DNA of 64,000 nucleotides, from contig NZ_CP035925.1 in assembly GCF_013373365.1 (NCBI RefSeq), positions 1,860,001-1,924,000 of the forward strand. The letters run 5' to 3'. The notes beneath the pieces were generated by a model. The model was not told the DNA's origin and ran no database searches. It was given only the letters and a program-made list of their open reading frames with translations. This document shows positions 58,276 through 64,000 of the stretch, one piece after another; positions within the stretch are counted from its first letter, which is position 1; each line of letters begins with the position of its first letter. The DNA comes from Lentibacillus sp. CBA3610 (GTDB lineage: Bacteria; Bacillota; Bacilli; Bacillales; Amphibacillaceae). Both the position numbers and the translations under genes were made by a program.

Positions 58276-60674
58276 TTAATTTCGCAATGGTTTTCCTTTT
58301 AAAAGCATGTGCTGCATACGTTGTTGCGTTAGCGGCTCACTAATCAGACTCAGGAATGCTTCACGTTCCAAATCAAGCATTACTTGTTCATCGATTAACG
58401 TTCCTTCTTTAATACGACCACCTGATAGCACATATGCTAATTTTTCGGCAATTTTAAGGTCATGGTCTGAAGCGTACCCGCTGAACTTCAGTGATTTTGC
58501 TCCAAGCAGCATAGCAGCATAGCCTGCATCACCGACAACCGGGATTTTCTCGCGTTTCGGTGCCTGATAGCCGGCTTTTGCGAGTGCCAGTACCTTTTCT
58601 TTTGCATCATGTAACAGGTGATCAGGATTTACGCTGATTGAATCACCACTGTCCATAAAGCCATTTTCACGTGCTTCTTCAGCTGATGTTGATACTTTGG
58701 CCATTGCCACTTTTTCAAACACATCATTCGCCACTTTGGTCAAATCGAAATCAACCCCTTTAGGCAGATTACGAAGCTCTTTCAGGTAAAGCTCTTTCGT
58801 TCCGCCACCGCCGGGAATCAGTCCGACACCAAATTCAACCAGACCCATATATGTTTCGGCTGAGGCCTGGATGGAAGCTGCCGGCAAGGAAACTTCAGCA
58901 CCGCCGCCAACTGTCATATTGAATGAAGCAGTAACAACCGGCTTTTCGGAATATTTAATGTTCATTGCCATGTTCTGGAATTGCCGGATAACCATATCCA
59001 GTTCAAAGAAATCATCATCCTGTGCTGCCATCAGCATCATTCCAAGGTTGGCGCCAACACAGAAATGTTTGCCCTGGTTGCCGATTACCAGCCCCTCATA
59101 ATTTTTATTCACTTCTTCAAGCGAGTCATTGACCATCTTGATAATGTCAAGGCCGATTGCATTGCCTTGTGTATGGAATTCCAGTCCTGCAACACCGTCT
59201 CCCAAATCTATTAAACTGGCACCGGAATTCTTCTTAATGACGCCTTTTTCATCCTTTAGTCGCTTAAGGTTAATTTCTTTCGGGTTGAAATGCTGCTGTT
59301 TGTAGTCACCATTATCGTAATAGTAAACATTGCCATTCTCGGTCTGATAGAAAGATTCTTTTCCGTCTTCGAGCATCTTCAATACCCAGTCTGGTACATC
59401 TGAGCCTTCTTCCTGCATACGTTCCACCGACTTGCGGACACCGATTGCATCCCACGTTTCAAATGGCCGATCTCCCAGCCGAATCCCCATTTCATCGCCT
59501 GATCAATGGATACGATATCATCAGCAATTTCACCGGTAAGCTCCGCAGAATAAATGAGTGCCGGTTTTAAAACGGACCAGACCAAATCACCGGCTTTGTC
59601 ACCTTTAGCCTTAACAAGCGCTTTCAATTTACGGTGCGGACCTTTTTCCTGATTTGCCATCTCGGTTGCATCCGTTTTCAATTTTTTGCGGTCTTCATAC
59701 GCCAGGGTTTCCGGATTTAATTCGTATATCGTGCTTCCATCTTTCCCTTTTTCCTTCAAGAAGAATCCTTGACCGCTTTTGGCACCAAGCCAGCCTTTAT
59801 CCTGCATTTTCTGCATGAAATCCGGTATTTTGAATACGTCTTTTTCATTACCTTTAACCTGATCACGAACGTTGTTGGCAACGTGAATGAACGTATCCAG
59901 CCCGACGACATCCAACGTGCGGAATGTTGCACTTTTCGGCCGGCCGATCATTGGCCCGGTAACTGAATCAACTTCCCCGATACTGTATCCGCCTTTTAAC
60001 ATTTGCTGAACGGTTACAAGCAACCCATATGTTCCGATCCGGTTGGCAATAAAGTTCGGTGTATCTTTTGCCTCAACAACACCTTTACCCAGCACATCTT
60101 CACCAAATTCTTTCATAAATGCCAGGACATCCGGATCCGTATCTTTCGTCGGAATCACTTCAAGCAACTTCAAGTAACGCGGCGGATTAAAGAAATGCGT
60201 GCCAAGAAAATGCTTGCGGAAATCTTCAGAACGCCCATCGGCCATATCTTCCACAGAAATACCCGATGTGTTCGAACTGATAATCGTTCCTTCTTTACGA
60301 TAGTTGTCAACGTTTGCAAAAACTTTTTGCTTGATTTCCAGATTTTCCACAACAACTTCGATGATCCAATCAACATCCGCCAGTTTCTCAATATCATCTT
60401 CCATATTACCGACCTCAATCAAGTCAAGGCTCTTCTTAGACGTAATTGGTGACGGATTTTGTTTTAATAAAGCTTTTTTACTGTCAGCAGCCATACGGTT
60501 CCGCACAGCGCGATCTTCCAGCGTCAAACCTTTCTTTTCTTCATTCTTCGTCAGTTCACGCGGTACAATATCGAGCATGATTGCCGGAATACCAACGTTC
60601 GCCAAGTGTGCGGCAATACTGGACCCCATGACACCAGAACCAAGTACGGCGGCACGCTTGATTGTTCGCTTCAT
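58276..60674 (-). pseudogene. fadN: FadN, 3-hydroxyacyl-CoA dehydrogenase/enoyl-CoA hydratase, frameshifted
   Basis: One gene of about 799 codons is read in two frames. The first frame gives the NAD-binding VLGSGVMGSSIAAHLANVG, and later GTHFFNPPRYLKLLEV and the dehydrogenase C-terminal domain up to AMKWGFGWEIG. The next frame continues PFETWDAIGVRKSVERM and then the crotonase half (GNQGKHFCVGANLGMML, FGVGLIPGGGG). One C is missing from a C run at 59467-59468. The start is put at 60674 (MKRTIKRAAVLG), where AAGGGGG fits. A homopolymer error is as likely as true loss. Confidence 0.9.
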
Positions 60675-60695
60675 GTTTTTTCCCCCTTCATATTT

Positions 60696-60713
60696 TGAAT
60701 GAATACTCATTCA
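60696..60713. promoter_or_regulatory. FadR operator of fadN-fadA
   Basis: TGAATGAATACTCATTCA is a perfect match to the FadR (YsiA) operator consensus of B. subtilis (TGAATGAnTAnTCATTCA). It lies 22 nt upstream of the fadN ATG and about 45 nt below the -10, the roadblock position. Long-chain acyl-CoA would release the repressor. Confidence 0.92.
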
Positions 60714-60757
60714 TTTTGGTTGGAAAATAAAGATAGTCGCCTATCTATCTACTAAAC

Positions 60758-60786
60758 AGTATAAGTTAAATACTGATCGTTCGCAA
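60758..60786 (-). promoter_or_regulatory. fadN promoter
   Basis: On the minus strand, TTGCGA (60786-60781) and TATACT (60763-60758) are separated by 17 bases, upstream of the FadR operator. Matches are four and five of six. Confidence 0.7.
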
Positions 60787-60810
60787 TAAAAATGAATAAG
60801 AAATTTTCAA

Positions 60811-60881
60811 TAAAGTGAAACTTCAATCTGTGGGGGCGGTTTTTCCCCACAGATTGTTAGTTGAACAGAATCGGACATTTA
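60811..60881 (+). repeat. 71-bp hairpin repeat, copy 2
   Basis: It opens TAAAGTGAAACTTC and contains the perfect inverted pair AATCTGTGGGG / CCCCACAGATT, then TTAGTTGAACAGAATC and GGACATTTA. A second direct copy starts exactly 150 bases later. A related copy is at 13-62 on the other strand. Confidence 0.9.
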
Positions 60882-60960
60882 CTGGCAGTTGACCCACTTA
60901 GTCTCTTTGAATTTCACCTCTTCATCCAAAGGTGGGGCTTACTGCCAGTTATATGCGGGA

Positions 60961-61031
60961 TAAAGTGAAACTTCAATCTGTGGGTGCGGTTTTTCCTCAC
61001 TGATTGTTAGTTGAACAGAATCGGACATTTA
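60961..61031 (+). repeat. 71-bp hairpin repeat, copy 3
   Basis: Nearly the same as the copy at 60811 with three substitutions (one in the loop side, two in the right arm), so the hairpin is imperfect. Between the two copies lies TGACCCACTTAGTC and a second TACTGCCAGTTATA-type motif. It lies upstream of the YitT-family gene. Confidence 0.9.
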
Positions 61032-61154
61032 GGAACAAATAGACAAAAGGCTTTTATGACGTCACAAACTGCGTTAAAATAATAGAGGTTTATACAATAG
61101 TTGAATTCGGTTTAGGCGTAAAGTTCCGTCTTTTGAAGAAAGGAATTACAGCAT

Positions 61155-62009
61155 ATGAATAAAAAGGTTATGACAGAATACGCTCAGATTATCATCGGTG
61201 CTTCATTAGTCGCACTATCCTATAATCTTTTCCTGTTGCCTTCCAGACTGGCAGCAGGAGGCATTTCGGGGATCAGTACGATTCTTTTTGAGTTATATAG
61301 CATCAGTCCGGCAATGTCTCAGTTTTTTATAAACCTTCCCATATTTATTATCGGTTGGATGACGTTTGGAAAAGATTTCAGCTGGAAAACGTTAGTCGGT
61401 ACATTCTGGGTGCCATTCATGATATATCTTACAGCTGATTTCCCTTATACCGTACCAAACCCCATTTTAGGTGCCATCTATGGTGGTATCATACTCGGCG
61501 TCGGGCTGGGTACAGTTTACAAGGGACGCGGATCGACCGGTGGAACTGCAGCCATTGCTCAGGTTGTCAAAAAATTCACCGGTCTCTCAAGCGGTTACTC
61601 ACAGCTGATTGTTGACGGGGTCGTTGTCATCTCATCCATTATCGTATTTAATTTGGAGCTCACGCTGTTTGCACTCATGTGTATTTATATTACAAGCAAA
61701 ACGATTGATATCGTTCAGTTGCGCACGTCAGCGTCTAAACTGATTATGATCATCACGGAAAACGAGGAAAAAATTCATAGCATGATTAGTGACCGGATTG
61801 ATCGCGGCTTGACAAAAGTCCGGACCACCGGCGGACATTCCAACGAGAGCAAAACCATGATTCTGTGTGTTGCCGATCAACAGGAAGCTATAAAGCTAAA
61901 AAGGGTATTGCAAGACGAAGAGCCGACCTCCTTTGTCGTCTTTATTAACGCCTCTGAAGTATTGGGGCGTGGATTCACACTCGATAGGTATTATGGACAA
62001 AAATTTTAA
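61155..62009 (+). CDS. YitT-family membrane protein (DUF161/DUF2179)
   Basis: This 284-residue protein has five to six membrane spans to about residue 170, with LPSRLAAGGISGISTILFEL and GVGLGTVYKGRGSTGGTAAI. A cytosolic C-terminal DUF2179 domain follows (KLIMIITENEEKIHSMI). YitT-family proteins are common in several copies in Bacillaceae; transport substrate unknown. AAAGGAA precedes the ATG. Terminator at 62026. Confidence 0.88.
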   Translation: MNKKVMTEYAQIIIGASLVALSYNLFLLPSRLAAGGISGISTILFELYSISPAMSQFFINLPIFIIGWMTFGKDFSWKTLVGTFWVPFMIYLTADFPYTVPNPILGAIYGGIILGVGLGTVYKGRGSTGGTAAIAQVVKKFTGLSSGYSQLIVDGVVVISSIIVFNLELTLFALMCIYITSKTIDIVQLRTSASKLIMIITENEEKIHSMISDRIDRGLTKVRTTGGHSNESKTMILCVADQQEAIKLKRVLQDEEPTSFVVFINASEVLGRGFTLDRYYGQKF

Positions 62010-62025
62010 TAACGTCCGTTCAACA

Positions 62026-62058
62026 GAAACCGGTGCCATGCCGGTTTCTTCTTTTTTT
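62026..62058 (+). terminator. terminator of the YitT-family gene
   Basis: GAAACCGG and CCGGTTTC form an 8-bp stem around TGCCATG-type loop, followed by TTCTTTTTTTC, 17 nt after the stop codon. Confidence 0.88.
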
Positions 62059-62085
62059 CATTGGTGTTTTTCGTGATGTTGGCTG

Positions 62086-62175
62086 TTCTGCCGATATTTT
62101 GGTCTTCTGCTGATATTTCCGCTCTTCTGTCGATGTTCCTGCTCTACTGCCTATGTTCCCGCTCCTGCTAATGTT
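62086..62175. repeat. 20-bp degenerate tandem repeats
   Basis: The units read TTCTGCCGATATTTTGGTC, TTCTGCTGATATTTCCGCTC, TTCTGTCGATGTTCCTGCTC, TACTGCCTATGTTCCCGCTC and a partial CTGCTAATGTT. Spacing is 20 bases (19 for the first). The common pattern is CTGCyGATrTT followed by a variable end. It lies between the terminator and the znuA promoter. Confidence 0.88.
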
Positions 62176-62189
62176 AAATGACAACACTT

Positions 62190-62271
62190 TTTACATAAAG
62201 AGCTTTCTATGGACATAATCATTTATTAAATCGTAATCATTCCTATTTACAAATCGTAATCATTACGATAT
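62190..62271 (+). promoter_or_regulatory. znuA promoter with two Zur boxes
   Basis: TTTACA (62190-62195) and CATAAT (62214-62219), 18 bases apart, form the promoter. Below it are two 21-bp Zur-type boxes. Box 1 (62228-62248) starts AAATCGTAATCATT and is imperfect in its right half. Box 2 (62251-62271) reads AAATCGTAATCATTACGAT and matches the B. subtilis Zur consensus almost exactly. Zinc-loaded Zur should repress. Confidence 0.93.
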
Positions 62272-62304
62272 CATGATAAACATCTATTCGGAAAGGACTT
62301 TAAA

Positions 62305-63246
62305 ATGAAAATTTATCGTGTCTTGATTATATTGATTATCAGCGGGATTATCGCATCAGGTTGTACATCCTCCCATTCTGAAACAGACAATAATGCGGAG
62401 TTAACAGTCTATACATCCATTTATCCTATTCAATATGCGGTAGAACGGATCGGCGGTGATTTTGTTGAAGTTGAATCAGTTTACCCGCCCGGTGTTGATG
62501 CCCACACATATGAACCTTCGTCCAGAGAAATGACCTCCATTGCGGAAGGCGATGCATTTATTTACCTTGGCGCCGGAATGGAAGGCTTTGCGGAAACCGC
62601 TGCGCAAGCACTGGAATCTCAGGATGTTGCCTTAATCGAAATGGGTACGGATGAAGAACTCTTTCATGATGAAACACCTGAAACCGAATCACATGACCAC
62701 CAAGAAGAGGGACACCATCACCATGATCACAATCCGCATATTTGGCTTGACCCTTTACGGATGATTGATTTGGCCGGGAGTATCGAGGATGAACTCATAG
62801 AATTGAACCCTGAAAATGCTGACGAATACAATCAGCATTACAATGCTCTTAAAGATGATTTGCTTGCATTAGATCAGCAATACCAGGAAGCTCTGAAACC
62901 CAAGGAAAATAAGAAAATCATCGTTTCACATGCCGCATATGAGTACTGGGAGGAACGATACGGCCTGGAGCAAATTGCCATCAGCGGCTTATCATCAAGT
63001 GATGAACCATCACAGAAAGAGCTGACAACTATCATCGACGAGGCAGATGAGCATAATCTTGACTATATTCTGTTTGAACAAAACAGTTCCGATCGCGTTT
63101 CCGAAATCATTCAGGAACAAATCGGTGCCGAAAGTCTGCAGCTTCATAATCTTTCCGTTTTAACAGAAGCTGATATTGAAAACGGCGAAGATTACCTGTC
63201 ATTAATGAATCACAACCTGGAAGTACTTGATCACGTGACCGATTAG
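62305..63246 (+). CDS. znuA: ZnuA/AdcA-type zinc-binding lipoprotein
   Basis: This 313-residue lipoprotein has lipobox ASGCTS (about Cys20), and the metal-site His in GVDAHTYEPS. It then has a His-rich acidic loop (HHHHDHNPHIWLDP) typical of zinc rather than manganese binders, and VSHAAYEYWEERYG. It delivers zinc to an ABC importer. Two Zur boxes upstream confirm zinc control. GGAAAGGAC precedes the ATG. Confidence 0.95.
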   Translation: MKIYRVLIILIISGIIASGCTSSHSETDNNAELTVYTSIYPIQYAVERIGGDFVEVESVYPPGVDAHTYEPSSREMTSIAEGDAFIYLGAGMEGFAETAAQALESQDVALIEMGTDEELFHDETPETESHDHQEEGHHHHDHNPHIWLDPLRMIDLAGSIEDELIELNPENADEYNQHYNALKDDLLALDQQYQEALKPKENKKIIVSHAAYEYWEERYGLEQIAISGLSSSDEPSQKELTTIIDEADEHNLDYILFEQNSSDRVSEIIQEQIGAESLQLHNLSVLTEADIENGEDYLSLMNHNLEVLDHVTD

Positions 63247-63259
63247 GAGGGATTAGAAA

Positions 63260-64000
63260 ATGGAAGAGCCAGTTGTTTCAATGAAAGATATACACTATGC
63301 CTATGAAACGAAAAACATCCTCCATGATATTCATTTCGACATCCCACAAGGTGCTTTTATGGGGATGCTTGGACCAAACGGCGGAGGTAAAACAACGTTA
63401 ATCAAACTCATTCTTGGCCTGTTAAAACCTGACCATGGATCCATCCACCTTTTTGGGCAGCCTATCGAAAAGTTCAGGAATTGGAGTAAAATCGGATTCG
63501 TCTCCCAAAAAGCCAATACATTCAATAAAGGCTTCCCGGCCACCGTCTATGAAGTTGTATCGATGGGGCTGACTGCCAAGATTGGTTATTTGAAATTATT
63601 TACAACAAAACATAAAAAGAAAGTGCTTCACGCAATCGATCAGGTTGGCATGAGCCATTATGCATATGAAAATGTCGGAAGCCTCTCGGGTGGGCAGCAG
63701 CAGCGCGTCTTTATCGCACGCTCACTGGTCAGTGACCCGGAACTGCTCATTCTCGATGAACCGACTGTCGGTGTCGATCAGGAAAATGTACAAAAATTTT
63801 ACAGTCTTCTGCACCAATTAAATGACGAGCACAATATTACACTTTTGCTTATCACGCACGATACCGGTACGATGACAGAACATGCAACAGACATCGTTTG
63901 CTTGAATACGACACTTCATTTTCACGGCAAGCCCGAAGAATACAAAACGTTGTCAAACAAGGATTTATCACAGTTTTACGGTCATCCCGTCAATATCGTG
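63260..64000 (+). CDS. znuC: ZnuC-type zinc ABC transporter ATPase, runs off the window
   Basis: The frame is open from ATG 63260 (AGGAGGGATT site, 13 nt after znuA) to the last base, at least 247 codons, with no stop in the window. It has Walker A GPNGGGKTT, Q-loop SQKANTF, signature LSGGQQQRVFIARSLV and Walker B LLILDEPTVGVD, with switch His in ITHD. It is the ATPase of the zinc importer; the permease gene (znuB) should follow outside the window. Confidence 0.93.
   Translation, partial: MEEPVVSMKDIHYAYETKNILHDIHFDIPQGAFMGMLGPNGGGKTTLIKLILGLLKPDHGSIHLFGQPIEKFRNWSKIGFVSQKANTFNKGFPATVYEVVSMGLTAKIGYLKLFTTKHKKKVLHAIDQVGMSHYAYENVGSLSGGQQQRVFIARSLVSDPELLILDEPTVGVDQENVQKFYSLLHQLNDEHNITLLLITHDTGTMTEHATDIVCLNTTLHFHGKPEEYKTLSNKDLSQFYGHPVNIV

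Noticed and set aside
58276-60710. Two separate beta-oxidation proteins (hydratase and dehydrogenase)
   Set aside because: The break falls inside the dehydrogenase C-terminal domain, not between domains. The second piece has no ribosome site, and restoring one C rejoins the frames.

Overview
The window looks like chromosome from a low-GC, endospore-forming, probably halotolerant member of the Bacillaceae (Virgibacillus/Lentibacillus/Oceanobacillus-like). The grounds are Bacillus subtilis-like gene neighbourhoods (yutD-yutC-lytH, yunB-yunC-yunD-yunE, metNIQ-yusE-yusF-gcvH-yusI-fadE-fadA-fadN), sporulation-linked genes, strong GGAGG ribosome binding sites, Gram-positive lipoproteins, an S-box riboswitch, and Zur- and FadR-type operators that match the B. 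subtilis consensus. The genus is inference.

Layout. (1) 1-21.6 kb, almost all on the minus strand, is a type VIIb secretion locus. The machine is esxA-esaA-essA-esaB-essB-essC (21545 down to 10946), in staphylococcal/listerial gene order. Below it lie a DUF5082-like helical protein, a small WXG100-like partner, an LXG toxin with a glycine-rich hydrophobic C-terminus, and two DUF443 membrane proteins that are probable immunity proteins. Next to this sits a second, decayed copy of the same module. The decay is reciprocal: the intact toxin module has a dead DUF4176 gene, and the dead toxin module keeps the only intact DUF4176 gene. The locus ends with an unknown 272-residue protein and two lipoproteins, one carrying an OmpA-type peptidoglycan-binding domain. 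(2) 22-30 kb holds a yut/yun block interrupted by a MetP-type NSS transporter with its 36-residue MetS partner, which is easily missed. (3) 30.4-35.1 kb holds a 52-bp tandem array inside a repeat element, then a three-component cell-envelope glycosylation cluster (CsbB/GtrB-like, GtrA-like, YfhO) whose glycosyltransferase is frameshifted at its DxD motif. (4) 35.2-40.5 kb is sufCDSUB for Fe-S cluster assembly. (5) 40.8-47.7 kb is carB-argF-argG-argH, without carA. (6) 47.9-53 kb has a fumarylacetoacetate hydrolase-family gene, a 20/80-bp repeat array, and metNIQ under an S-box, with metQ frameshifted. (7) 53-60.7 kb has yusE, yusF, gcvH, yusI and the fadN-fadA-fadE beta-oxidation genes under a FadR operator, with fadN frameshifted. 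(8) 61.1-64 kb has a YitT-family membrane protein and a Zur-controlled zinc ABC transporter that runs off the end.

Between genes there is an unusual amount of repeated DNA: three arrays with a 20-21-bp beat but unrelated sequence, a 52-bp tandem array, a larger element with inverted TGCGAC-type ends present twice, and a 71-bp hairpin repeat present three times. Three metabolic or envelope genes (metQ, fadN, csbB-like) each carry one small indel. This is either real gene loss or base-calling error, and it affects how the pathways should be read.
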